From positions 17,670,001 to 17,734,000 of the forward strand of contig JAKSXM010000014.1 in the NCBI GenBank assembly GCA_022575985.1: 64,000 nucleotides of DNA, read 5' to 3'. Positions 47,505-58,661 of this stretch are shown here, one piece after another. The notes under the pieces were generated by a model. It did no database searches. It had not been told where the DNA came from and worked only from the letters and a program-made list of their open reading frames with translations. Made by a program: the position numbers and the translations under genes. Source of the DNA: Anagrus nilaparvatae. Lineage: Eukaryota > Arthropoda > Insecta > Hymenoptera > Mymaridae. The stretch's first letter is position 1, and every line of letters starts with the position of its first letter.

Positions 47505-48376
47505 AATTATTATTATTATTATTATAGTATTTATTTAGCCAAGCAAAAATGATATAATACATAAATATACAATATATACATAAAAAAATAAATAAAATTT
47601 AATACAATGAAATACTTATAAAATGAATCTGTTAAGATATTGAATCTATATACAATTATTCTATTAAAATACGAAGCTAGTAAAATACATGACTAGTAAA
47701 AGTGATTTTGGTCAAATCTTTGAATTAATAGTCAAATGCATAACACATTGGAATGTACGTCAAGTCGGTAATTAATAAAAAGAAAAAGAAAAATTTTCAA
47801 TAGTTTAATACATGACTTTGGGTGATTTAATACAAAATATATAATGATTTATAAATCTCTGCTGTATAAATACTGTCTAATGCTCTTTTTGAAATGTGTG
47901 AATGAATGTAGGTCACCTATACATGGTGGAATATTATTCCAGAAGTGAGCATATTTGACTTGGAAAGAGTTTATTCCCCAGTCAGTTGTTATAGAAGATG
48001 GTCTTTTCAAGTCTTTACGAACACCGCGTGATGGTTTTCAGATTTGTAAGGTTCAAATAAAGATAGAAGAAAAGGAGGTTCCTTCATGCGTATTAGTTTA
48101 TACAAGGTTAAGGCTACAAAGTAATTGGTACGGGTTTTTATACTCATCCAATTAAGTTTTCGTCTAAAAGGTGTGATGTAGTCTTGTTATCTTAGGCCAA
48201 AAATATAGTGTACACAGAAGTTTGACAGTCTTTGCAATTGGTCAGTCAGCTGATTGTTAATGTCAGAGTACACTACATTACAATAGTCTAGATGGGGGAC
48301 TACTAAGGTTTATACCAGACGCTTACGTAAAGCTTGGGATTTGCACAGTTTAAGGTCTTACGTACGTCCGAGGTAA
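47505..48376 (-). pseudogene. LINE 3' fragment: C-terminal region, 3' UTR and (AAT)n tail
   Basis: On the minus strand from 48376: DVRKTLNCANPKLYVSV, then stop-broken frames reading LQRLSN- and DYITP-like phrases, then a clean stretch NYFVALTLYKLIRM and, to the stop at about 47862, HFWNNIPPCIGDLHSFTHF followed by KKSIRQYLYSRDL. The WNN(I/L)P...FK..IR.YL ending is typical of Jockey/CR1-group LINEs. The 3' UTR ends GCTTGGCTAAATAAATAC with (AAT)n at 47505-47530. The 5' break lies just before the hairpin-ended element at 48443. Confidence 0.65.
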
Positions 48377-48442
48377 AATGCAAAAAAAAAGCTAAAACTT
48401 GGAGAAAGTAAAGTAAATATAATTTAATTTTACACATTTTTT

Positions 48443-48555
48443 GGTTCCTCATAGAGGAACCTTTGTGATAGATGAAATTTTGATTTTTGATTTTTTGGCA
48501 TATAAGCACGTTTTGGGACCTCAGGAAGCTAAAAAACCGGTTTTTAAAAAAAGTC

Positions 48556-48617
<62 letters not shown>

Positions 48618-50163
48618 ACCGGTGAAATTTCACAACCATTATGGAATTAAGACCTAATTTTTTTTTCAAAAATTTTTTCATCAAAAAATCTCAAACTACT
48701 TTTTTTTTTTTTTAATTTGGATGTAATACCTCATTTATTTCCACGAAAGTACCTATATTTGAAAGTACGATTTTTACTCGATATCTCGAATCTGATAACT
48801 AATTTTTTGAAAATTTTTTTCCCAAAATTTTTTTCATAAAAAAATACAAAAAATACCAATTTTTTTTTTCTTTACGGACGCAGTACTTAATTTATTTCTG
48901 TGGAAGTACTAGTTTTAGAAATATCGTTTATAGCATTTTTTTGGATCTGATACTTAATTTTTTTTAAATTTTTTTCTCAAAATTTTTGTTGCCAAAAAAT
49001 ACAAAAAATGCCAAAATTTTTTTTTTTTTAGGACGTAATACTTAATTTTTTTCTATGAAAGTACGAATATCTGAAAATATTGTAACCGGTGATATTTCAC
49101 AACCATTATGGAATTAAGACCTAATTTTTTTTTCCAAAATTTTTTCATCAAAAAATCTCAAACTATTTTTTTTTTTTTTTTAATTTGGATGTAATACCTA
49201 ATTTATTTCCATGAAAGTACTTATATTTGAAAGTACGATTTTTACTGGATATCTCGAATCTGATAACTAATTTTTTGAAAATTTTTTTCTCAAAATTTTT
49301 TTCACAAAAAAATACAAAAAAAACTTAATTTTTTTTTATTTTTGGATGTAGTACCTAATTGATTTCTATGAGAGTACTAGTTTTAGAAATATCGTTTATA
49401 GTAATTTTTTGGACCTGAAACTTAATTTTTTCCAAAATTTTTTTCTCAAAATTAAAAAATCAAAAAAATTAAAAAATCTGTAATATTTTTTTTTTTTTTT
49501 TTAGTGTAATACTTCCTTTAATTCCATGAAAGTACTAATATTTGAAAATTTTGCAATCGGTGGTATTTAACAAATATTATGGAATTAAGATCTAATTTTT
49601 TTTTCAAAAATTTTTTCATCAAGAGATTTCAAAATACTTTTTTTTTTTTTAATTTAGGTGTAATATCTCATTTATTTCCATAAAAGTACTTATATTTGAA
49701 AGTATGGTTTTTACTCGATATCTCAAATCTGATAATTAATTTTTTGAAAATTTTTTTCCCAAAATTTACATGAGAGTAAAGCTACATGACTGCCAAAAAC
49801 TACATGAGAGTAATAGTTTTAGAAAACTTATTCATAGTAATTTTTTGGATCTGATACCGAATTTTTTCAAAATTTTTTTCTCAATATTAATAAAACATAA
49901 AAATTAAAAAATCTGTAATATTGTTTTTTTTTTAAGTGTAATACCTAGTTTATTGAAAATTTTTTTCTAAAAATTTGTTAAATAAAAAACATTAAATCAC
50001 AGCAACATTTTTTTTCTTATAAAATACGGTATTTAATTTTTTTTTTATGAAATACTGATATCTCAAATTATAATTTTTATTAGATAAAATAGACCATTAT
50101 AAATATTTTGCTATTGTTAATGAGGAACCATAGTGCCAATCACTTGGCAGCGTTTTTTTTTTA
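48443..50163. mobile_element. Hairpin-ended element, copy A, three 466-bp monomers
   Basis: It opens with the perfect hairpin GGTTCCTCATAGAGGAACC (48443-48461), continues with a conserved leader (CCTCAGGAAGCTAAAAAACC) and a long (GT)n at 48561-48608. Three tandem monomers follow, starting at 48617, 49084 and 49555 (AA(C/T)CGGTG...ATTATGGAATTAAGA). Within each monomer two related half-units (GAAAGTAC...ATATCTCGAATCTGATAAC and GTACTAG...TTTTTTGGATCTGATAC) alternate with oligo-T blocks. It closes with ATGAGGAACC (50120-50129), inverse of the opening, then the palindrome TGCCAATCACTTGGCA and an oligo-T. No coding. The superfamily is unclear; the terminal hairpins recall helitron-like or satellite-bearing elements. 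Confidence 0.75.
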
Positions 50164-50330
50164 TAATTGACCGAACAGTTTTTGAGAAAAAAAAATAAAT
50201 TAAAAATAAATTAACACAGGCTCTTATGGGGAATTTTAAAAAATGAAAAAATAGCATTTAAAATAAAAAAAAACATAACAAAAACAAATAAAATAAAATA
50301 TATTAAAATATAACAAAACTTAGATATTTT
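50164..50330. other. Spacer between the two hairpin-ended elements
   Basis: AT-rich, A-run-rich spacer of about 170 bp with no similarity to either flank, which shows the two copies are not in simple head-to-tail continuity. Confidence 0.6.
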
Positions 50331-50443
50331 GGTTCCTCATAGAGGAACCTTTGTGATAGATGAAATTTTGATTTTTGATTTTTTGGCATATAAGCACGTT
50401 TTGGGACCTCAGGAAGCTAAAAAACCGGTTTTTAAAAAAAGTA

Positions 50444-50483
<40 letters not shown>

Positions 50484-52052
50484 ACCGGTGAAATTTCACA
50501 ACCATTATGGAATTAAGACCTAATTTTTTTTTCAAAAATTTTTTCATCATAAAATCTCAAACCACTTTTTTTTTTTTTAATTTGGATGTAATACCTCATT
50601 TATTTCCACGAAAGTACCTATATTTGAAAGTACGATTTTTACTCGATATCTCGAATCTGATAACTAATTTTTTGAAAATGTTTTTCTCAAAATTTTTTTC
50701 ACCAAAAAATACAAAAAATACCAAATTATTTTTTCTCTTTGGACGTAGTACCTAATCTATTTCTGTGGAAGTACTAGTTTTAGAAATATCGTTTATAGCA
50801 TTTTTTTGCACCTGATACCTAATTTTTTCAAAATTTTTTTCTCAAAATTAAAAAAACAAAAAAATTAAAAAATCTGTAATATTTTTTTTTTTTTAATGTA
50901 ATACTTCCTTTAATTCCATGAAAGTACTAATATTTGAAAATTTCGCAATCGGTGGTATTTAACAACCATTATGGAATTAAGATCTAATTTTTGTTTCAAA
51001 AATTTTTTCATCAAAAAATCTCAAACTACTTTTTTTTTTTTTTAATTTGGATGTAATACCTCATTTATTTCCATGAAAGTACTTATATTTGAAAGTACGA
51101 TTTTTACTCGATATCTCGAATCTGATAACTAATTTTTTGAAAATTTTTTTCTTAAAATTTTTTTCACCAAAAAATACAAAAAAAACTTTATTTTTTTTTA
51201 TTTTTGGATGTAGTACCTAATTTATTTCTATGAAAGTACTAATTTTAGAAAGTTCGTTTATAGTAATTTTTTGGATCTGATACCGAATTTTTTCAAAATT
51301 TTTTTCTCAAAATTAAAAAAACAAAAAAATTAAAAAATCTGTAATATATTTTTTTTTTTTAGTGTAATACTTCCTTTAATTCCATGAAAGTACTAATATT
51401 TGAAAATTTTGCAATCGGTGGTATTTAACAACCATTATGGAATTAAGATCTAATTATTTTTTTAAAAATTTTTTCATCAAGAGATTTCAAAATACTTTTT
51501 TTTTTTTTAATTTAGGAGTAATACCTCATTTATTTCCATAAAAGTACTTATATTTGAAAGTATGGTTTTTACTCGATATCTCAAATCTGATAATTAATTT
51601 TTTGAAAACTTTTTTCCCAAAATTTTTTTCATAAAAAAATACAAAGAATACCAAATTTTTTTTTTGTTCGGACGAAGTACCTAATTAATTTCTATGAGAG
51701 TACTAGTTTTTGAAAGCTTATTCATAGTAATTTTTTGGATCTGATACCGAATTTTTTCAAATTTTTTTTCTCAATATTAATAAAACAAAAAAATTAAAAA
51801 ATCTGTAATATTGTTTTTTTTTTTAAGTGTAATACCTAGTTTATTGAAAATTTTTTTCTAAAAATTTGTTAAATAAAAAACATTAAATCACAGCAACATT
51901 TTTTTCTTTTAAAATACGGTGTTTAACTTTTTTTTATGAAATACTGATATCTCAAATTATAGTTTTTATTAGATAAAATAGACCATTATAAATATTTTGC
52001 TATTGTTAATGAGGAACCATAGTGCCAATCACTTGGCAGCGTTTTTTTTTAT
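50331..52052. mobile_element. Hairpin-ended element, copy B, three 466-bp monomers
   Basis: Same architecture as copy A, offset by 1888 bases: opening hairpin at 50331-50349, shorter (GT)n at about 50449-50474, monomers starting at 50483, 50947 and 51413, and closing ATGAGGAACC at 52009-52018 followed by TGCCAATCACTTGGCA. The lengths between opening and closing motifs are nearly equal in A and B (1687 and 1688), despite internal differences. The second monomer of B resembles the third of A (AATCGGTGGTATTTAACAA) more than the second of A, suggesting exchange or homogenisation between monomers. Confidence 0.75.
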
Positions 52053-52274
52053 GAGTTGATAAATAATGTTCTAATAAATAAAAAGAGACCTTAAAATTTA
52101 CAATCGACCGTCATTTTTATGGTTTTACTTAAAAAAATTTATAAAAAATTAACGTTTATTCTGCTATTGAGGTAGAGTCATTTATTTTATTTTTTTATTT
52201 ATTTATTTTCTTTATAAATAATTAAATAATATTATTTAAATAATAAATAATTTATTTAATGCCAAAATTAAGTT

Positions 52275-55078
52275 AATAAAGGGTATGTCGGGTTAAGATA
52301 AGTGAAATGCCCCTGTCCTTGGATTTTCAAACTAACTGTTTTAAAAGTTTTTGGCGGTAAAAAAAATGTGGTAATCGTTGCCCGTTTGTCCATCTACCCC
52401 TCCCCGCCACCAAAATGGCCAAAAAACGTCCAAAAACCTGTTCTTTTGGTTATAATTTTTTTTCTCTGGAACGACATTGCCAAAAACCTTGAAAATTGGC
52501 CACAGCGGTCCCATTGCATATATTTTTCACCAAAAAAATTTTCGGACCCCTACGACCACTTTAGACCACCAAAAATTAAATTCAAAAATTTCAAAAATCA
52601 ATTATTTTACAGAATTAAATATTGGGAAGGGGGCTGCACAAAATTTTATTTCAAATTATTTTTTCTAACATAAAAACACAATTTTTCTAAAAGGTTTTAG
52701 ACCTCTAGACCCGGTGCGACCCAGTGAAAATTCCAAAAAACTCGTTTTTTTATCGTTTTTTTACCGTTTTCTCGACGATATCGCATGGAAAATCCAATGC
52801 AATCATGTTAAATTAAAAAAATTATTTGTATTTTGAACGGAACTTAATAATATGACCGATTAAAGACCTTTATACCCCTTTAGACCACATATTTTGCACT
52901 TCAAATTTCAATTTTTCAATATTTTTTCTCAATTATTTTGTTTTTTTTATAATTATTTGACGGAATATCCCATATATAAAACTTTTTAGTTAAAGATATT
53001 ATACTTTTGATCATATAACTTATTTTTTTATTTTTAGACCCTTTAGACCCCATATTTTGAACGAAGAAGTTCAAATTTTTGAATTTCTTTCGACTTTTCT
53101 TACTTTATTGCATGGAAAATCCCATATATATAATTTTTTTAGTTGAATATTTTATATTTAAAAAAAAAAGATTTTCTTTTATTTTTTAGACCCTTTAGAC
53201 CCCATATTTTGAACGATGAAGTTCAAATTTTTGAATTTCTTTCGACTTTTCTTACTTTATTGCATGGAAAATCCCATATATATAATTTTTTTAGTTGAAT
53301 ATTTTATATTTAAAAAAAAAAAGATTTTCTTTTATTTTTTAGACCCTCAACCTCTACTTGTTTCTCTCAATATTACAAGTATTGTATTTCTTTTCTTAAT
53401 AATTTTGGTTTTTTTAATATATTGTGTGGAATTACCTATATATAAACTTTTTGTAGATCAATATTTTATTAAAATTTATGCAATATTTTTTGGTCAAATA
53501 AAAAATTTTTATATTATTTAGACCCTCAGACCCTTTGTTTAAACTTCATAGCTTAATTCATTATATACTGTTCTTCTCGATTTTTTAAAATTAAATTGCA
53601 TTGAATAAACATTGATAAAAATAATTTTTATATTTTATATGTATTTTTAATTCTTCATCGCTGTTTTCGTTTATAACCGGGCATATGTTATCCAAATCGA
53701 ATAAATTAGTCAATACTTCAGCAGGTCTTATGCTTTTGGAAAGGTAACGTCTATGTGATAAATAATATTTAAGGGCAGCTGTATGTGAGCAACATCCTAC
53801 ACTCCGCCAACCGTTGGGACAATTGCAACAATAATCATTTATTGTTTAGTAGAAAAAGATATAAAAATTATATATAAAAATTATTTTTATCAATGTTTAT
53901 TCAATGCAATTTAATTTTAAAAAATCGAGAAGAACATTATATAATGAATTAAGCTATGAAGTTCAAACAAAGGGTCTGAGGGTCTAAAGAAATATAAAAA
54001 TTTTTTATTTGACCAAAAAATATTGCATAAATTTTAATAAAATATTGATCTACAAAAAGTTTATATATGGGTAATTCCACACAATATAATAAAAAAACCA
54101 AAATTATTAAGAAAAGAAATACAATACTTGTAATATTGAGAGAAACAAGTAGAGGTTGAGGGTCTAAAAAATAAAAGAAAATCTTTTTTTTTTAAATATA
54201 AAATATTGAACTAAAAAAATTATATATATGGGATTTCCCATGCAATAAAGTAAGAAAAGTCGAAAGAAATTCAAAAATTTGAACTTCATCGTTCAAAATA
54301 TGGGGTCTAAAGGGTCTAAAAATAAAAAAATAAGTTATATGATCAAAAGTATAATATCTTTAACTAAAAAGTTTTATATATGGGATATTCCGTCAAATAA
54401 TTATAAAAAAAACAAAATAATTGAGAAAAAATATTGAAAAATTGAAATTTGAAGTGCAAAATATGTGGTCTAAAGGGGTATAAAGGTCTTTCATCGGTCT
54501 TATTATTAAGTTCCGTTCAAAATACAAATAATTTTTTAATTTAACATGAATGCATTGGATTTTCCATGCGATATCGTCGAGAAAACGGTAAAAAAACGAT
54601 AAAAAAAACGAGTTTTTTGGAATTTTCACTGGGTCGCACCGGGTCTAGAGGTCTAAAACCTTTTGGAAAAATTGTGTTTTTATGTTAGAAAAAATAATTT
54701 GAAATAAAATTTTGTGCAGCCCCCTTCCCAATATTTAATTTTGTAAAATAATTGATTTTTGAAATTTTTGAATTTAATTTTTGGCGGTCTTAAGTGGTCG
54801 TAGGGGTCCAAAAATTTTTTTGGTGAAAAATATATGCAATGGGACCGCTGTGGCCAATTTTCAAGGTTTTTGGCAATGTCGTTCCAGAGAAAAAAAATTA
54901 TAACCAAAAGAACAGGTTTTTGGACGTTTTTTGGCCATTTTGGTGGTGGGGAGGGGTAGATGGACAAACGGGCAACGGTTACCACATTTTTTTTACCGCC
55001 AAAAACTTTTAAAACAGTTAGTTTGAAAATCCAAGGACAGGGGCATTTCACTTATCTTAACCCGACATACCCTTTATT
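52275..55078. mobile_element. 2.8-kb element with >1-kb terminal inverted repeats
   Basis: Left arm 52275-53624 and right arm 53881-55078 are reverse complements, starting AATAAAGGGTATGTCGGGTT, with very few differences. The left arm is 152 bp longer because the block beginning CTTTAGACCCCATATTTTGA is tandemly duplicated (53041 and 53193); the right arm has it once. Mirror-image 123-codon frames in the two arms (52302-52673 plus, 54680-55051 minus) and others are consequences of the repeat and are not called as genes. The roughly 250-bp centre carries the coding remnant described separately. Very long TIRs with a SWIM zinc finger suggest a MULE-like or related DNA transposon. No target-site duplication was evident at the ends. 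Confidence 0.85.
53591..53845 (-). pseudogene. C-terminal remnant of a SWIM zinc-finger transposon protein
   Basis: In the centre of the long inverted repeat, one minus-strand frame is open from 53845 to the TAA at 53591-53593. It encodes NDYCCNCPNGWRSVGCCSHT then AALKYYLSHRRYLSKSIRPA and an acidic end (LDNICPVINENSDEELK). CNC-x9-CSH is the C-x-C-x(n)-C-x-H pattern of SWIM zinc fingers, found at the C-terminus of MULE-type transposases and of insect transposon proteins that carry CxC...GCCxH followed by an aliphatic YYLS helix. There is no start codon or catalytic domain, so this is a remnant left after internal deletion. It would be the last part of the protein, as the stop lies at the inner edge of the left arm. 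Confidence 0.6.
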
Positions 55079-55134
55079 TTTAATCTTTGATAAGTAATAA
55101 TTATGTATTATTGAAAAAACTTTTTTATTTATTT

Positions 55135-56030
55135 GAAGTTGCAATCCTTACTTTTATACATGTGTAAGACAAAGATACCGATAGGTAAAAATCCTGACGT
55201 ACGTAAGACCTTAATGATTCTAAGCCCATATAGTGATCTGTTAACTTTGTTTATTATATTTTTAATTTAATACTGCCAAGAAAGTGTCCTGTCAAGAATT
55301 ATTCCAAGACTTTTAACTTCATTAACAAACGAAACACAACCACCATTTTGATTTACAATTATTTTCCCAATGTTTAGCCCATCAAAGAGCTTTATTGTAT
55401 TGGGTGAGCCAAAAATTATTGCATGTGCCTTGCTAGTGTTCAACTTCAGGCGATTTGATTCCGCCCATACTGCTATAGCTTTAGCAGAGAGCCTAAGGGT
55501 ACCCTGTTGTATTTGATTGGTCAGAACCTGGATATAAATCTGCAGGTCATCTGCATATAATAGTCTGAATGTGCTTACATCCAGGAAATCCCGAAAATCA
55601 TTCATATAAATGCAAAAAAGCAAAGGTCCAAGTACTGAACCTTGCGGCACACCGATGTTTATGTCACGAAAGTCCGAGACTGATTTGCCAGATGCTACAC
55701 ACACAGATCGTCCGCAGAGATATGACCAGAACCAACGAAAGGTTATTTTGAGAAGCCTGCATTCCGGAGCTTTCCAAGTAGTATTGATGGAGATACATTG
55801 TCGAAGGCTTTCGAGAAATCAAATTGCAAGAGTATGGTGGCTCGCTGCCTTTCATTACCCATGCGTATGTCATCTGTTAATTTAATTAAGGCAGATTGGG
55901 TACTATGATGTTTCCTAAAGACAGTTTGAAATTTATCTAATATGTTTGATTTTGTAAGATAGTTAAGCACCTGGTCATGAACCAGCTTCTCGAGAACCTT
56001 TGAAAAGAAACTAAGCAATGCCACAAATTG
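55135..56030 (-). pseudogene. Jockey/CR1-type LINE with intact YADD, truncated, one frameshift
   Basis: Minus strand from 56024: FFSKVLEKLVHDQVLNYLTK, FRKHHSTQSALIKLTDDI, LLQFDFSKAFDNVSPSIL and GFSK. After a frame change near 55740 the frame at 55704-55267 gives GVPQGSVLGPLLFCIYMND, LLYADDLQIYIQ (catalytic box intact) and VKSLGIILDRTLSW. Beyond it, to about 55135, NKVNRSLYGLRIIKVLRTS continues the C-terminal region in another frame. It is cut at the 3' side close to the long inverted-repeat element and at the 5' side near 56030. This is the best-preserved RT in the window but incomplete. Plus-strand frames at 55569-55885 are shadows. Confidence 0.82.
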
Positions 56031-56784
56031 TAAAATTACAAGAATTTATTTTATTATATTAAAAAATTATTTTATCATCCAGTCGGGACTCAAATTAGCT
56101 TTAAAAGCAAATATATGTTTTTTATACACAATATGAACATATTTTATTTTATCTTAATTTATTTTTTATTTTCCCAAATATTATAAGCATATGGCCCATA
56201 TGCCATAAATAGAGACAACTTGAAGTATGTATGCTTTTTAGGTCGCTGATTTCAAAAATCAGAACTCAACTTTAAAATCGTAACATCAATACCCTATTTA
56301 TAAGTTTCTTTGCGACTTTTTTATGATAATGCAATTATACGCCCCAAAAATCTTTATAATAAAATTTATCCTTCATACTAATTTTTGAGGTCGATTTCCA
56401 ATAAAGTTTCTAATAATAAACTTAAAATAATTTTTCATCTATTTTTGAATAATATCTAGGTACCTAGATTTCTTTAATCTCAGATTTAATAGTACTATAA
56501 GAAAAAAGTCGCAAAAACTCATAAAACGGGTGTTGGTGTTATCGCTTTAAGGTTGTGGGGACCCTGATTTTCGAAATCAGTAACCCAAAAAACGTAAACC
56601 TCAAGGAGTCTCTTTTTTAGCTCTATTACCAGCATTTACCCATCCTTTTTATTGGGCTATAATATGCTTATAATAATTTGGAATATATTTTTAAAAAATA
56701 AAATTTGTTGATATTATATATCACAAATTTGCTCTTGAAGCTAATTTAAGTCGGGTCTGGATGAAAAATCAATAAATTTTTAAT
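56031..56784. other. Intergenic DNA with diverged 145-bp family units
   Basis: 56230-56620 contains TTTTTAGGTCGCTGATTTCA and, inverted, CCTGATTTTCGAAATCAGTAACCCAAAAA, so two units face each other. No gene. Confidence 0.45.
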
Positions 56785-56995
56785 TTACTACAAAAAATAG
56801 TAATTTTACCACAAATTTTAGTATTTTTACTAAACTTGTAGTAATATTGTTACGAATTGGTAAAATTGCTATATAATAGTAGTAAAATGAGTACCATTTG
56901 TAGTAAATTTACTATTTTTGTAATAATATTACTAAATTTCAACAAAATTACTAAACTGTAATTATATTGTGTACTCTTTTTTTTACTGTGTAGTC
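56785..56995. mobile_element. MITE of the TAGTAATATTACTAC family
   Basis: It runs from TTTACTACAAAAAATAGTAA to TGTGTACTCTTTTTTTTACTGTGT. It is made of alternating TTTACTA/TAGTAAA words with interrupted symmetry. The right end is the reverse complement of the phrase at 34768-34795. Non-coding. Confidence 0.6.
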
Positions 56996-58260
56996 AAAGT
57001 AAGATATTTGCATTCGAATTCAATAACGTTAAAAGCTCTTCACAGAAAATACCAAAAAGAAATCACTAAATAAAAATTTTTATACTCATATTTTTATGTA
57101 CCTAATAAAATTTTGCATTTTACTAACTACAAATTTTCATGACTAATTCTTGGAATGAAAATTTTTCACACTTGTATATGTAGGTCAAATATAGCGTGCC
57201 TGAAGAAAGAAAATGATGACATTTTATAAAAGATTTACATTACGTTTGTTTTCCTTAGTAAGTCAAGTAAATAGACTTTCAAAAGTGCTCTTGCAGCTTC
57301 TTTAATCACATTTATTTGGCCTTTTGAGAATTTTATCACATTTAGCACTATAATGTCATTTTAAAGTTTAACGATCATTAATTTGTAAGGTGAATCCCGA
57401 AGGATCTTTATCCGTCGCTGGCATGAATTAGTTTCTCATAATAACAAACACAAATTCAAGAATCTTGCAACGTAATTTCTCCTACAGTTTGGTTTTACCT
57501 ACACATTAAAAAAAATGTAAACAATATTAGTAATATAGTTTAGTAATTTTACTACAATTTAGTAATATTACTATTTATTATCTTTAATCATTTTGAATAA
57601 ATTTCCATTCATTTTCATAAAGGGTGTGGTTGGTTACCCAAATTTTCGGATATCCGAGAAAGGTCTTTACACCTATATTTAAAAATAATCATTTATTATC
57701 TTTAGTTTTAAAAAAATGCTGCGAAAATATTGGCAACACACGGTTCCTCAAGCAATATCAAAATATTTTTAATCGTCTCTTTTATCTAATAAAGAACAAC
57801 AACATAAAAACATCTAAAAATAATCTTTACTTGATATTGTCATTATAAAATCACATAGAAAAAATTAAGTACTACCGCACTTGCAAACCAAGGGTACGTC
57901 ATGGTGACTTGGTTTCCCCCTGCAATAGTATGTTGTCCCCGATCCATGCTTTATTTTCAGGTTCCAAAGGGAGTCACTCGCACAGGCTACGTGTGCGTTT
58001 GATCACCCTTGGAAAACTTCAAGATCAAAACTTCACTCATCCTTCATTGAGAGAACATGAAAATAATATTGATTATGGCATAAATAGATAGCTGATTGCT
58101 GAAGAAAGCTCACGAGTGAATAGATAGTGAAAAGTGTGCGCGTCGTATTTTAATACTTTTAAAAAATTTTTAAAAAACTTCATTCCGTAAGAAAAATTGA
58201 ACAAAACAGTGACTGACTCAGTGTTGAAAGAGTTTTTCAAGAAAATTTGAAATTGCCGAA
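56996..58260. other. Intergenic DNA upstream of the unidentified coding locus
   Basis: Contains a short TAGTAATATTAC piece (57505-57575) and a worn end of the hairpin-ended family (57729-57750, ATTGGCAACACACGGTTCCT). 57880-58130 is GC-elevated with no protein family seen; it may be the promoter or leader of the locus that follows (TTTTATTTTCAG at about 57950 could be an acceptor). Confidence 0.4.
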
Positions 58261-58261
58261 A

Positions 58262-58606
58262 ACTGAATTCCCAAAGAACGGTGGGGGATTTAGAGAAAAG
58301 TAGCGGTATTCATATAAGAGAAAAACAATCCAGGCCAATAGGTCATTACCGTTCCAGTTATCCGGCTCTTATGACCAAAAACAGCGAGAAGAGTTGCAAC
58401 CAGGCCAGGTGGAGCGGAGGCGAATCAAAGTTACAGGTTGTTCTTCTTTTAAAACGTTTGACTTATCCAGCAGTCAAGGTTCATTCCGGTACCTGGAGGA
58501 GACGATCCTCCACTGTAATTGGATTCGCCACCAGGAGGCCCAGGAGGTGGTGAGGCGTTTAAGGTCCGAGGTCTTTCTTCTCTTTACGGTCTTAGCGGAA
58601 ACGTAA
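58262..58606 (+). pseudogene. Upstream coding-like segment of the unidentified locus
   Basis: GC-elevated segment with two overlapping frames. The one at 58394-58606 (CSSFKTFDLSSSQGSFRYLE ... HQEAQEVVRRLRSEVFLLF) has protein-like composition and ends in TAA exactly where an intron-like AT-rich gap begins. The other, at 58281-58553, is more basic. Neither belongs to a family I know. It is separated by about 55 bp from the ATG at 58662, and the gap has intron features (GTAAAC at its start, TATTTTTCAG at its end). Confidence 0.3.
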
Positions 58607-58661
58607 ACAGAATTTTTTTTTAATACTGCGCAAAAAAATAATTTTAAATATTTTTCAGGTA

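Noticed and set aside
48351..48368. Shared AAGGTCTTACGTACGT with 55193-55210 as proof of common origin of the two LINE pieces
   Set aside because: The two occurrences lie in opposite orientation relative to the coding strands, and the match is short and contains the palindrome ACGTACGT; probably coincidence.
48441..48650. Frame with a long Cys-Val repeat
   Set aside because: Translation of the (GT)n microsatellite inside the hairpin-ended element.
52302..52673. 123-codon frame (and its mirror at 54680-55051) as a conserved gene pair
   Set aside because: The two frames are the same sequence in the two arms of an inverted repeat, so their identity is not evidence of selection. No domain is visible, and other overlapping frames in the arms are equally open.
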